Source of the DNA: Reyranella soli
GTDB taxonomy: Bacteria > Pseudomonadota > Alphaproteobacteria > Reyranellales > Reyranellaceae
Length of the DNA stretch: 64,000 bases
NCBI RefSeq assembly: GCF_007992495.1
Contig: NZ_BKAJ01000074.1
Coordinates: 1 to 64,000, forward strand
Direction of reading: 5' to 3'
The position numbers and the translations under genes are program-made. Below, piece after piece: positions 48,037 to 56,498 of the stretch. How positions within the stretch are numbered: position 1 is the stretch's first letter; each line of letters opens with the position of its first letter. The notes below the pieces were generated by a model that did no database searches, had not been told where the DNA came from, and worked only from the letters and a program-made list of their open reading frames with translations.

Positions 48037-49102
48037 CGAGGCCCAGCAGCAGGATGCCGACGCGGCTCGCGGAAGACGCCCATTCCGCCAGGCGCGGATA
48101 GTTGTCGACCAGCCAGTTGAAAGCGCCCTGGACCGCGGCGAATGCCGCCGCGGCCTGGGTCACCTCACCGAGCGACATCGCGTGATTGAGGTACTGCGGG
48201 ACGCACAGGATCAACCCGACCAACGGGGCGAGCAAGGTGTTCCCATGGGAGACCAGGGTCGTGCGCACGTGCTGCCCCCGCAGGCGGCGCCAATGGCGCA
48301 TGACCTCCGCCAAGGCGAAACCGACGGGTGCGCTCTGGGCGGCTTCGGCCGCGGTCTGGGGCGCGCTGGTATGCAGCCGCGCCACGGCGAACTTCAGCTC
48401 CGACTCCGCCTGATTCTTGCGCTCGATGACGTGCGCCATCCGGCGTCCGACCAGCATCATCGCGCCGGTCGTGATCATGGCATAGCCGAAGCTGGCGAAT
48501 ACCAGGTAGCCAGGCAGCTGCAGCGCCATGTCGAACGCATCGAAGGTGAGGGAGCCGCCGACTGTCCAAAGGACCACGACGAAGGTCGCCGCGGTGAGGA
48601 GCGAGGCAAGCAATCCGACGACCAGGTCGATCGGCGCGTCGGTGGCAATGCGCGCATCCTCGGCGATGCGGTACTCGGCCAGTTGTGGTTCACCCGGACC
48701 GGCATCGAGGCGCCGGTAGTTGTCGTGGCTCAGCCAGAGCTCGAGCAGGCTCGACGTCAGCCATTCGCGCCACCGGCGCTGGAAAGACATGCGGCCCCAC
48801 ACCGCTGTGGCCGCCAGGACGATGCTGCTCGCCGCCAAGGCAGGCAGCAGATACGTCTGCTGCAGGATGTCACGGCCGTCGCGGCGTTCGAGGGCATTGA
48901 AGAAGTCACGGTTCCACAGGTTCAACCGATACTGCACGACGAGCTGCGAAACCACGCAGAGGATCAGCAGCCCGATCAACGCCCACGGAATCCACGCGCC
49001 GTCGCCTCTCCAGAAGCCGAGCGCCGTCCGCCAGAAGCGCCGCAGCGGCTTGGCACCGACTGCCGGTACTTCGTCGTCCAAATCAATGGCTGTCGGAGTC
49101 AA
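47984..49102 (-). CDS. ABC-type membrane domain without ATPase domain (SbmA/YddA-like)
   Basis: This 372-residue protein has six transmembrane segments. The block YRLNLWNRDFFNALERRD, WREWLTSSLLELWL and YRRLDAGPGEPQLAEYRIAEDARI is the ABC_membrane_2 signature found in SbmA/BacA and YddA/Rv1819c. YddA-type proteins carry a C-terminal ATPase domain, which is absent: the chain ends shortly after the sixth helix and the ATPase pump gene begins. It could work as SbmA does, by proton-driven uptake of peptides, or pair with a separate ATPase. Confidence 0.85.
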   Translation of the reverse strand: MTPTAIDLDDEVPAVGAKPLRRFWRTALGFWRGDGAWIPWALIGLLILCVVSQLVVQYRLNLWNRDFFNALERRDGRDILQQTYLLPALAASSIVLAATAVWGRMSFQRRWREWLTSSLLELWLSHDNYRRLDAGPGEPQLAEYRIAEDARIATDAPIDLVVGLLASLLTAATFVVVLWTVGGSLTFDAFDMALQLPGYLVFASFGYAMITTGAMMLVGRRMAHVIERKNQAESELKFAVARLHTSAPQTAAEAAQSAPVGFALAEVMRHWRRLRGQHVRTTLVSHGNTLLAPLVGLILCVPQYLNHAMSLGEVTQAAAAFAAVQGAFNWLVDNYPRLAEWASSASRVGILLLGLDVVEQARPPSNVRRPMA

Positions 49103-50055
49103 GTCCTTGCTCCGGCGCGGTCGCGGTTGGCGAGGGCCGCCAAGCCCAAGAAGGCGGGGTCCGGGCGAATCACGATCCTCGTCGGAATGCGAGCCAGATA
49201 GTCCCGAAGCCGGCCCTTGTTCTCGAACCGCTCGCGGAAGTCCGCCTTGCGCAAGTAGTCGACGATCCGGGGGGCGATCCCGCCGGCGATCAGCACGCCG
49301 CCGCGCGCCGCGAAGGTCAACGCTGCATTGCCGGCGACCGAACCAAGGAAGGCGCAGAACATGTCAAGCGCCCGGCGGGCCCTCTCGGACTGGCCGTCGA
49401 TCGCGGTTCGGACGATCTCTTCCGGAGCCAACGAGGGTGGCTGTGCTCCCTGATGGTCGGCCAATGCGTCATACAGGTTGACCAGACCGCCGCCCGACAG
49501 CACGCGCTCGGCGGAGACATGGCCGTAACGACGATGCAGGAACTTGACGGCCGCCGCTTCATCGTCCGTCGTGCTGGCAAGCGTGGCGTGTCCGCCTTCG
49601 CTGGCCATCGCCTGCGCGCCGTCGGGAACGAAGCAAGCCATCCCGAGCCCGGTGCCGGGCGCGATCAACACGATCGGCTCCGACGCGGCTGCCTGGCCGC
49701 GTCCGATGGTGATGACATCCGATGCTACGAACTCGGGAGCGGCCCAGGCTAGCGCCACGAGATCGTTCACGACCTTGGCCGTGCGTAATCCCAGTGCTTT
49801 CGCGAGTTCCCCGCTGTCGAGGACCCACGAGGCGTTGGTCAGGGCGCAGCGACCGTCCTGGACCGGGCCTGCGCCCGCGATCACGGCGCTGTCGATACCG
49901 TGCTCAGAATGCCGGCCGAGAAAGTCGCGGATGGCATCGATGGCATTCGCGTAGTCGCGCGTAGCCAGCGTCTCGACGGCGCCCAGTCGCGAATCGCGCA
50001 GCACGGCGAAGCGGGCCTTCGTGCCGCCGATATCTGCGAGAAGGCATCCGCTCAT
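49099..50055 (-). CDS. glk: Glucokinase
   Basis: The 318 residues have ATP site LLADIGGTKARFAV at the start, the NDLVALAW segment, IAPGTGLGMACF and SEGGHATLA, all typical of bacterial glucokinase. It phosphorylates glucose to glucose 6-phosphate. It overlaps its downstream neighbour by 4 bases and the small upstream reading frame by 4 bases. It lies in the operon driven by the box at 51314-51327. Confidence 0.93.
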   Translation of the reverse strand: MSGCLLADIGGTKARFAVLRDSRLGAVETLATRDYANAIDAIRDFLGRHSEHGIDSAVIAGAGPVQDGRCALTNASWVLDSGELAKALGLRTAKVVNDLVALAWAAPEFVASDVITIGRGQAAASEPIVLIAPGTGLGMACFVPDGAQAMASEGGHATLASTTDDEAAAVKFLHRRYGHVSAERVLSGGGLVNLYDALADHQGAQPPSLAPEEIVRTAIDGQSERARRALDMFCAFLGSVAGNAALTFAARGGVLIAGGIAPRIVDYLRKADFRERFENKGRLRDYLARIPTRIVIRPDPAFLGLAALANRDRAGART

Positions 50056-50165
50056 GGCGCGGCCTGCGTCGCAGGCGCGTCGATCCTGCCGGCATACCGA
50101 TCAGGGCGCAAAGCCTTGCGCAAGGGAATCCGCTTGCCCGCGGTCGCAGATTGGGGGCTGATCAT
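50052..50165 (-). CDS. Possible 37-residue protein upstream of glk
   Basis: A reading frame of 37 codons starts at ATG 50165, with GGAG about eight bases upstream, and ends in an ATGA overlap with glk. The product is basic and Pro/Arg-rich (KRIPLRKALRPDRYAGRID). It may be a real small protein, a leader that couples glk translation, or a remnant of a longer gene end. No relative is known to me. Confidence 0.4.
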   Translation of the reverse strand: MISPQSATAGKRIPLRKALRPDRYAGRIDAPATQAAP

Positions 50166-50187
50166 TGCTTCGCTCCAATCAGTGATG

Positions 50188-51261
50188 CTACGGCGTGATC
50201 GCGACCTTGAGGACGCCGTCGCGCTGATGACCGAAGAGTTCATAAGCCTCCTCGATCTGGTCGAGCTTGAAGCGGTGCGTGACCAACGCGCCGAGATCGG
50301 TACGGCCGGCGGCGACCACCGCCATGAGGCGACGCATGCGCTCCTTGCCGCCGGGGCAGAGGGAGGTGACGATCTTGTTGTCGCCCAGTCCGGCGGTGAA
50401 GGCATCGAGCGGGATACGGAGGTCGCCGGAATACACGCCGAGGCTGGACAGGGTCCCGCCGGGCCGCAGCGCGCGCAGCGCGTTCTCGAAGGTCTGCTGC
50501 TGGCCCAGGGCCTCGATGGCGACGTCGACGCCGCGTCCGCCGGTGAACTCCCGGATCGCGGCAACGGGATCGATCTTGCGATAATCGACGATGTGGTCGA
50601 TGCCCAGCCGGCGCGCGACGGCGAGGCGCTCCGGAACGGTGTCGACGCCGATGACGGTCGTGGCGCCCATCAGCCGGGCGCCGATTGCGGCGCAAAGGCC
50701 GATCGGACCGAGCGCGAAGACCGCCACGATGTCGCCGATCCGCACGCCGCCATTTTCTGCGCCGGCGAAGCCCGTCGACATGATATCGGGGCACATCAGC
50801 ACCTGTTCGTCCGTCAGGTTGGACGGCACCGGGGCGAGATTGGCCATGGCGTCGGGCACCAGCACGAACTCCGCCTGGCATCCGTCGATCGTGTTGCCGA
50901 AGCGCCAGCCACCGGCCGGCTTGAAGCCGTGTCGCGCCGTTCCGCCGTCTTGCGAATGCTGCCCGCACAGGCAGGCATAGCTGTGGCCGCTCGGCGTGAT
51001 GGCGCCGGCGATGACGCGCTGGCCTTCCTTGTACCCGGCGACCTGGGAGCCAAGCTTCTCGATGATGCCGACTGGCTCGTGGCCGACGATCAGGCCACGT
51101 TGCACCGGGTACTCACCGCGCTGGATATGGACGTCGGTGCCGCAGATTGTCGTCGTGCTGATGCGGACCAGCGCGTCGAGAGGGCCGACATCCGGCACCG
51201 GACGGGATTCAAGGACGATCCTGCCGGGTTCCGCAAATATCGCCGCTTTCATCTTGGGCAT
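50188..51261 (-). CDS. Zinc-type alcohol dehydrogenase (TDH/CbADH-like MDR)
   Basis: This 357-residue MDR enzyme has catalytic zinc ligands in TICGTDVH and VGHEPVG, a nucleotide motif FALGPIGLCA and VIGVDTVPERL. The structural Cys tetrad is incomplete (ACLCGQH only), like the secondary alcohol dehydrogenases of Clostridium or Thermoanaerobacter. It would regenerate NAD(P) by reducing aldehydes or ketones. AGGAGG six bases before ATG 51261 fixes the start. First gene of the ADH-glk-ABC-pump operon; an FNR/FixK-type box is centred about 60 bases upstream. Confidence 0.91.
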   Translation of the reverse strand: MPKMKAAIFAEPGRIVLESRPVPDVGPLDALVRISTTTICGTDVHIQRGEYPVQRGLIVGHEPVGIIEKLGSQVAGYKEGQRVIAGAITPSGHSYACLCGQHSQDGGTARHGFKPAGGWRFGNTIDGCQAEFVLVPDAMANLAPVPSNLTDEQVLMCPDIMSTGFAGAENGGVRIGDIVAVFALGPIGLCAAIGARLMGATTVIGVDTVPERLAVARRLGIDHIVDYRKIDPVAAIREFTGGRGVDVAIEALGQQQTFENALRALRPGGTLSSLGVYSGDLRIPLDAFTAGLGDNKIVTSLCPGGKERMRRLMAVVAAGRTDLGALVTHRFKLDQIEEAYELFGHQRDGVLKVAITP

Positions 51262-51313
51262 CACTGACCTCCTGGGCGCAGTCGGAGGCTACAGAGGTGC
51301 AGCGAAGCCGTTA

Positions 51314-51327
51314 TTGACCTAGCTCAA
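51314..51327. promoter_or_regulatory. FNR/FixK-type box upstream of the ADH-glk-ABC-pump operon
   Basis: TTGACCTAGCTCAA matches TTGA-N6-TCAA. It overlaps the pfkB stop codon and is centred 59.5 bases before the dehydrogenase start. Confidence 0.7.
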
Positions 51328-52283
51328 ACACCCGAACAACTCGCCGATCCAGCCTCTTGGCCTATGGTGGTTGCGAGGAGAGCATCGACGGCAGCGCGTC
51401 GTACGGCTGCTGTCCCCGCGTTCTGGACGGCCGAGGCACCGCAGGCGAGCGCCAGCCGCAGCGCGTCGCCGAGCGGCCGTCGTTCCGAGAGGCCGAACAC
51501 CAAGCCGGCAAGAAAACTGTCCCCGGCGCCAACCCCGGTTTTCTCCGAGACGGCGAAGGCTGGTGAATGGATGACCTGATCTGCTGTTGCCACGATCGCG
51601 CCGCCGGCGCCCAGGGTGAGAGAGACCATCTCGGCGGCGCCGGATTGGACCAGGCGCTTGGCTTGCGCCATCTGGCCGGGAAGGTCACGCACTTCCTGAC
51701 CGACGATCGCTTCGAATTCGGAAAGGCTGGGCTTCAGTAGGGAGATGCCGCGCCCCAACGACGCGGTCAGCGCCGCACTGGATGTATCGAGCGCAAACTT
51801 CGCCCCGCGCCCGACGACGATGCTCGCAACCTTGCTGTAGAAGTCGGCCGGCACTCCCGGGGCCAGGCTTCCGCTCGCGACGACCCAGTCTGCATCGACC
51901 TGGCGGAGAGCTTCAAGAATGTTCGTGCAGTCCGACGCTGCGAGTTGCGGGCCTCGGGGCACGAAACGGTACTCCTGGCCGTTCGATTGGTCGTGCACCG
52001 TTACGCTAATTCGGCAGGCATTGCGTATCGGGATGGCTTGCCACGGCACTTTCGCCGCCGTCAGCATTTCCTCCACGAATCGCCCTGTAACGCCCCCGGA
52101 GGCAAAGAGGGCCAGCGTTTGGCCGCCCAATTCGAAGATGACGCGCGCCACATTGATGCCGCCGCCACCCGGATCGTAACGCTCGTCGAACGTGCGGATC
52201 TTGTGGCCGGGCCGTACGGATTTTGCCGTTGTTGCCAGATCGACAGCTGGATTGACCGTCAAGGTCACGATCCGCGGAGGCAT
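51324..52283 (-). CDS. pfkB: PfkB-family hexose/phosphofructokinase
   Basis: The 319 residues have a ribokinase-fold N-terminus (LTVNPAVDLATTAKSVRPG), the substrate GGGGINVARVI block and the C-terminal catalytic signature KTGVGAGDSFLAGLVFG. It resembles E. coli Pfk-2 and 1-phosphofructokinases. It phosphorylates fructose 6-phosphate or a related sugar phosphate. GGAGAAGG precedes ATG 52283. It is divergent from a CBS-BON gene, and each has its own box. Confidence 0.9.
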   Translation of the reverse strand: MPPRIVTLTVNPAVDLATTAKSVRPGHKIRTFDERYDPGGGGINVARVIFELGGQTLALFASGGVTGRFVEEMLTAAKVPWQAIPIRNACRISVTVHDQSNGQEYRFVPRGPQLAASDCTNILEALRQVDADWVVASGSLAPGVPADFYSKVASIVVGRGAKFALDTSSAALTASLGRGISLLKPSLSEFEAIVGQEVRDLPGQMAQAKRLVQSGAAEMVSLTLGAGGAIVATADQVIHSPAFAVSEKTGVGAGDSFLAGLVFGLSERRPLGDALRLALACGASAVQNAGTAAVRRAAVDALLATTIGQEAGSASCSGV

Positions 52284-52347
52284 TGCACCTTCTCCATGAT
52301 CCGTTGGCATCTGCGCTCATGCTGGCTGCCGCGGCGGCATCGGTGCC

Positions 52348-52361
52348 TTGAGGCAAGTCAA
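52348..52361. promoter_or_regulatory. FNR/FixK-type box upstream of pfkB
   Basis: TTGAGGCAAGTCAA matches TTGA-N6-TCAA and is centred 71.5 bases before the pfkB start in the divergent gap. Confidence 0.65.
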
Positions 52362-52381
52362 ACGGCAGAGCGTCTCGGCGA

Positions 52382-52395
52382 TTGATCTGGAACAA
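52382..52395. promoter_or_regulatory. FNR/FixK-type box upstream of the second CBS-BON gene
   Basis: TTGATCTGGAACAA has one mismatch in the right half-site and is centred 64.5 bases before the CBS-BON start at 52453. Confidence 0.6.
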
Positions 52396-52452
52396 GTTCG
52401 ATCGGGTCGAGGCGTGCGATGGAGGGTCGGCTCAATCGAACAGGAGCTGACC

Positions 52453-53145
52453 ATGTACGCCATGAAGGTGATGACGCGACCGGTCGTGACGATACCCGCC
52501 GACGCCACGGTCTACGCAGCCGCAGATATTCTCCTGGGTGCGCGGATCAGCGCCGCCCCGGTCGTCGATGCCGATGGCAAGATGATTGGCATCGTCAGCG
52601 AGGCCGACCTGATGAACCGGCCCGAGTCCGGTACCGTGCCGGCGAAGTCCTGGCTGCAGCGGCTGCTGGCGCCCGAAGTGGTCCTGGCGAGGGATTTCCT
52701 GCGATCGCATTCCCATCACGTGGCCGACGTCATGACCCGCAATGTCGTCACGGCGGCGGAGCAGACGGACCTCGAGGAGATCGCCGGTCTGATGCAGAGC
52801 AAGGGGATCAAGCGCGTGCCGATCGTGCGCGACGGCAAGGTCGTGGGCATCGTCAGTCGCGCCAACCTGCTGCAGGGCCTTCTCGCCCGCGAACCGCACG
52901 CCGTCGAAGCCGTGGCGTCAGACGACAATCTGCGGGACCGCGTGAACGAAGAGCTGGACAGGCATACCTGGGCCTCCGACGTCAGCAACGTCGTGGTCGA
53001 GAATGGCGCGGTCCATCTGTGGGGTCAGACCTTTTCGCCGACCGCGAGGGACGCTGTCAGGGTTGCCGTCGAGAACGTGCCCGGTGTGAAGCGGGTGATG
53101 AACAACATTGTCGTGCTGCCGGTTGAGGCAGCTCTTCCCAGCTAG
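52453..53145 (+). CDS. CBS-pair plus BON domain protein (copy 2)
   Basis: The 230 residues share the full architecture of 43292-43987. A first CBS (VMTRPVVTIPADATVYAAA) and a second (VADVMTRNVVTAAEQTDLEEIA) are followed by BON (VVVENGAVHLWGQTFSP...VPGVKRVMNNI). It likely senses adenylates at the membrane. AGGAG precedes ATG 52453. Presence of two close copies in the same regulon suggests gene amplification. Confidence 0.93.
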   Translation: MYAMKVMTRPVVTIPADATVYAAADILLGARISAAPVVDADGKMIGIVSEADLMNRPESGTVPAKSWLQRLLAPEVVLARDFLRSHSHHVADVMTRNVVTAAEQTDLEEIAGLMQSKGIKRVPIVRDGKVVGIVSRANLLQGLLAREPHAVEAVASDDNLRDRVNEELDRHTWASDVSNVVVENGAVHLWGQTFSPTARDAVRVAVENVPGVKRVMNNIVVLPVEAALPS

Positions 53146-53190
53146 CGGCTCGACCAGCCAACCGCGTCATAACGACGATCAGGAGCATCC

Positions 53191-53568
53191 ATGTCATTGA
53201 AGCGCATTCGCCTCGAGCTCGCCCGCACGCGGGACTTCCCGCAAGGCAGCCCATCCCACGGCTACGAATTCCTGGCTCCGCTGGACGCCGGAGGCCATCT
53301 CGAGCCATCAGCGTGGTCGCAGGCCAAGGGCGCCTGCACCGTGCGCCGTTTCTGGAACAACGAGCCTGACGAGCACGGCACGCTGATCCATCGTCGCAAT
53401 GGCAGCTGGGCCTTCTCCTATGCGCCCGGTGACGACGATGACGAGCCGATCTTTCGCTTCGATCGCCACAACTTCGTCGAAGGCGAGTACGTTTCCGTGA
53501 CCGAGCATGACGGCGTGACGCGGCCATTTCGTGTGGTGCGCGTGGCTCCGGCCGTCATTCGCACCTGA
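53191..53568 (+). CDS. Cytoplasmic protein of 125 residues, unrecognised
   Basis: No signal or membrane segment is present. The chain has regular features: GSPSHGYEFLAPLDAGGHL, ACTVRRFW, an acidic patch PGDDDDEPIFRFD and a closing VTRPFRVVRV, suggesting a small beta-barrel. It follows the second CBS-BON gene by 45 bases in the same direction and probably shares its promoter and low-oxygen control. Function is unknown. Confidence 0.75.
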   Translation: MSLKRIRLELARTRDFPQGSPSHGYEFLAPLDAGGHLEPSAWSQAKGACTVRRFWNNEPDEHGTLIHRRNGSWAFSYAPGDDDDEPIFRFDRHNFVEGEYVSVTEHDGVTRPFRVVRVAPAVIRT

Positions 53569-53656
53569 AGCCCGAACGTCGCCGCGGCGGCGACGCTGCC
53601 AGTCCTCGACGAGCAGGGCATGGCCGAACTTTTCCTCGGCCCGGCACTGGCATTTC

Positions 53657-54640
53657 TCAGCTGACGGCCAGCGTCGGGCCGGCCTGATGGCCTGTGTTCG
53701 CGGTGGAGAGCGCCGTGAGCCACTCGGCGGCGTCGGCAAACAGCCGGTATTTCACATCGACCACGGAAAACTCGCGCCACCAGTTGACCAGATCGCCCCA
53801 CGGATCGTTGAGCTTGCCAAGGCCGGCGACGACAGCCACGACCGTGCCGACCTCGATGCGACCCTCCAGGACCAGCCACCCACCAACGCAGAGCGCACTC
53901 GCGACCGAAAGGTGGTGCATCAGGTTCATCAGGAGGTTCATCGAGTATTTCAGCCAGAAAATTCCCATGTTCAGCGTGAAGATCCGCCGGACCTGGTCCA
54001 GCACCCACGAAGCACTCGTCATCGCCAATGGACGGTCGGCAATGACGCCGCTGAGCTCGCGCTTGACCAGGATGCGGCCGCGGGCCCGATTGTTGATGGC
54101 GTTCTGGAGCAGAGGCACGAAAATCGTCTGAGGCAGAAAGAACGCCAGTCCAATGGCAGCAAGCCAGGGCTGGAGCGCCAGCATATAGCCGACGACGCTG
54201 AGCAGGATGCCCCCTTGCAACAACGGTTCCGAAATACTGATTCCGGTGAATCCTCCGATCGGTTCGGCTTCTTCCAGCACCATTGCGATCTCGACTCCCG
54301 TGCCTTCGGGCGAAACCTCGTGCCCGCCCCACGCCACGGGACAAACCAGCTCACGCAGGCGTCGCACGGTCGTCTCCGCCACCCAGCCGCGATAGACATT
54401 CAGCGACAATTTGAGCAGCTGTTCGGCCAGGGCGACGCCGGCATAGACGATCGCCAGCCAGGCAATCGCTTCGAAAGAGGCTTGATGTGTCAGGCCGTTC
54501 ACGATCCGCCGCTGGAGTTCCAGCGGAACGGCGCTGAGACTGAAGACGGCGATCGACAGGACCGCCAAACCTGCCTGGTGGACACCTGTCGAAGCGATCA
54601 CGTAGCGCAATATGGTTCGCGGCATGGACATGCTGGGCAT
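53657..54640 (-). CDS. ABC exporter-type membrane domain without ATPase domain
   Basis: About 327 residues contain six hydrophobic segments (AGLAVLSIAVFSLSAVPLEL; ILLSVVGYMLALQPWLAAIG) laid out like a type 1 ABC exporter membrane domain. The LFADAAEWLTAL end lies where an ATPase domain should follow, but the chain stops. It is the second such orphan in this cluster and is unrelated in detail to 47984-49102. Among several close ATGs I chose 54640 (GGGGGAG upstream); 54631 and 54625 are possible. A perfect TTGAC-N4-GTCAA box lies upstream. Confidence 0.82.
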   Translation of the reverse strand: MPSMSMPRTILRYVIASTGVHQAGLAVLSIAVFSLSAVPLELQRRIVNGLTHQASFEAIAWLAIVYAGVALAEQLLKLSLNVYRGWVAETTVRRLRELVCPVAWGGHEVSPEGTGVEIAMVLEEAEPIGGFTGISISEPLLQGGILLSVVGYMLALQPWLAAIGLAFFLPQTIFVPLLQNAINNRARGRILVKRELSGVIADRPLAMTSASWVLDQVRRIFTLNMGIFWLKYSMNLLMNLMHHLSVASALCVGGWLVLEGRIEVGTVVAVVAGLGKLNDPWGDLVNWWREFSVVDVKYRLFADAAEWLTALSTANTGHQAGPTLAVS

Positions 54641-54674
54641 GACGCGAAGAGTGCTCCCCCGGCGCCGGCGGCCC

Positions 54675-54688
54675 TTGACACAGGTCAA
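54675..54688. promoter_or_regulatory. FNR/FixK-type box upstream of the orphan ABC membrane gene
   Basis: TTGACACAGGTCAA is a perfect inverted repeat. Its centre is 41.5 to 56.5 bases before the candidate start codons of the minus-strand gene. Confidence 0.7.
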
Positions 54689-54724
54689 GCCGCTCGCGAT
54701 GCGGCGGGGCTGACTGAGCCGGTC

Positions 54725-56377
54725 CTACGCCCTGCCCGACATCGTTGTTCCAGGTTTCGAGCCGCTGCCGGCGCCGGCTCCATGAGAGCCGATCAGTCGC
54801 CGTACTTCGTTCAGCAATTGCTGGCGCTGGCGGTCGTCGCTCTCCTGCAGGAGCACGTTGCGTAGATCGAGCAGCGTCGCGGCATAGTCGTTGTGCCAGT
54901 CACGTGCTGCGCTTGCCTGCGCCGGAGCCAGGCGGGGGGTGGCGGCAGCCCGCGACGGGAGGGCCAGCCACCGGCCGTCGCGGAAGACGATGCTGAACGC
55001 TTGATCGAGTTCCGGCGCAACGATGCGTGGATGGTCCAGCCCTGCCGCCGAGAGACTGTCGGCAAGCCCTTGCACGGCGTCGGGCTCGCCATGCACCAGC
55101 ATCGCCGAGCCGAGCGTGGGAAGGAGCGGGCGCGCCCACTCGACCAGCTCATCGCGGTCGGCGTGGCCGGAATAGGCGTCTATGGCGCGAATCCGCGCCT
55201 TGACGTTGATTTCCTCGCCGTGGATGCGCACGCGCCGCGCGCCGTCGCGAACGAGAGCGCCCAGCGTGCCGGGCGCCTGGTATCCGACGAAGAGCACCGT
55301 CGAATCCGGCCGCCATAGATGGTCCTTGAGATGATGCTTCACGCGTCCGGCGTCGCACATGCCGGAGCCGGCCAGGATGACGGCGCCGCCGTGGATGCGG
55401 CCGATCGCCTTGCTTTGTTCGACCGTCTCGACCAGACGGAAATCGCCGCCCGTGAAGACCGTCCCGTCCGTCCCGCGCTCCAGGGCACGGCGATGACGGC
55501 GGAACACCTCGGTCGTCCGGCCGGCGAGCGGCGAATCCAGAAAGACCTGGACCGCCCCGATCTCGCCGTCGCGTTTGAGGCGGGCGATGTCGTCGAGTAT
55601 CTCCTGGGTGCGCTCCACGGCGAACACCGGAATGATGACATTGCCGCCCGCCTTCAGCGCGTCGCTCAGCTCGCGTCCGAGCAGGGACCGGCGATCGGCC
55701 TCGGTCAGCCGTTGCCGCAGGCGATTGCCGTAGGTCGACTCCAGCAGGAGAATGTCACAGGGGTCCGGCATCGACGGATCGGGCTGGAGCGCTTTCTCCT
55801 GCGGTCCGATGTCTCCGGAAAAGACGAACCGCAGGGGACGCGGCCTGGCGTCGACTTCCATTTCGATGAAGGCGCTGCCCAGGATGTGGCCGGCGTTGCG
55901 CAGGCGGGTACGAACGCCCTTCACCGGTTCGAACCACGAATCGTAACGCTGCACGCTGAGCAACGAGAGAGAGGCCTCGGCATCGCTGCGGGTGTAGACG
56001 GGGGCGACGGGCGGCTCCCCCCGGCGACTGTTGCGCCGGTTCAGCCGATCGACGTCGCCCTCCTGGATGGCTCCGGCATCGGGCAGGAGCCAATGCAGCA
56101 GATCGCGGGTGGCGTCCGTCGTCCACGCCTTGCCGTGGAAGCCTGCCAGCGCCAGCTTCGGGAACAGGCCGGTGTGATCGATGTGGGCGTGGGTCAGCAG
56201 CACCGCCTCGATGGTGGAGGCCTCGAAGGGAAGCTGACGGTAGTTCAGGCCGCGCAGCGACTTCGGCCCCTGGAACATGCCGCAATCGACCAGCAGATCG
56301 CCGCCTGGCGTGACCAGGCGATAGCAGGAGCCGGTCACTGTGCCGGCGGCGCCGTGGGTGTGCAGCGAGACGTTCAC
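54725..56377 (-). CDS. Metallo-beta-lactamase/beta-CASP RNA nuclease
   Basis: The 550 residues begin with an MBL domain (THAHIDHTG zinc motif, GHILGSAFIEME, FSGDIGPQEKAL). A beta-CASP insertion (VFAVERTQEIL; SGMCDAGRVKHHLKDHL) and the C-terminal RMMBL segment (AIDAYSGHADRDELVEWA) follow. This architecture, as in CPSF-like and TTHA0252-type proteins, cuts RNA. In this setting it may reshape mRNA under stress. An extra C-terminal tail of about 80 residues is of unknown role. A box is centred 69.5 bases before ATG 56377. Confidence 0.92.
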   Translation of the reverse strand: MNVSLHTHGAAGTVTGSCYRLVTPGGDLLVDCGMFQGPKSLRGLNYRQLPFEASTIEAVLLTHAHIDHTGLFPKLALAGFHGKAWTTDATRDLLHWLLPDAGAIQEGDVDRLNRRNSRRGEPPVAPVYTRSDAEASLSLLSVQRYDSWFEPVKGVRTRLRNAGHILGSAFIEMEVDARPRPLRFVFSGDIGPQEKALQPDPSMPDPCDILLLESTYGNRLRQRLTEADRRSLLGRELSDALKAGGNVIIPVFAVERTQEILDDIARLKRDGEIGAVQVFLDSPLAGRTTEVFRRHRRALERGTDGTVFTGGDFRLVETVEQSKAIGRIHGGAVILAGSGMCDAGRVKHHLKDHLWRPDSTVLFVGYQAPGTLGALVRDGARRVRIHGEEINVKARIRAIDAYSGHADRDELVEWARPLLPTLGSAMLVHGEPDAVQGLADSLSAAGLDHPRIVAPELDQAFSIVFRDGRWLALPSRAAATPRLAPAQASAARDWHNDYAATLLDLRNVLLQESDDRQRQQLLNEVRRLIGSHGAGAGSGSKPGTTMSGRA

Positions 56378-56439
56378 CGGCCTTGCTCCGTCTTATATGT
56401 CCATCCGTTACCAATACGGCGCACCGTCGGCGAGGGCGT

Positions 56440-56453
56440 TTGATCTGGCTCAT
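56440..56453. promoter_or_regulatory. FNR/FixK-like box between the divergent nuclease and MORN genes
   Basis: TTGATCTGGCTCAT has one mismatch to TTGA-N6-TCAA. It is centred 69.5 bases before the nuclease start and 52.5 before the MORN protein start. Confidence 0.55.
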
Positions 56454-56498
56454 ACGATTGACGGGCCGTGTGCGGTTTCCTGGGTGCCGGGACGAGGA

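Noticed and set aside
46984..51267. Plus-strand frames opposite the pump, ABC and dehydrogenase genes (46984-48120, 48182-49201, 49900-51267)
   Set aside because: All are antisense to recognised genes and have no domain signature.
53531..56443. Plus-strand frames 53531-54865 and 55319-56443
   Set aside because: Antisense to the orphan ABC membrane gene and the beta-CASP nuclease.
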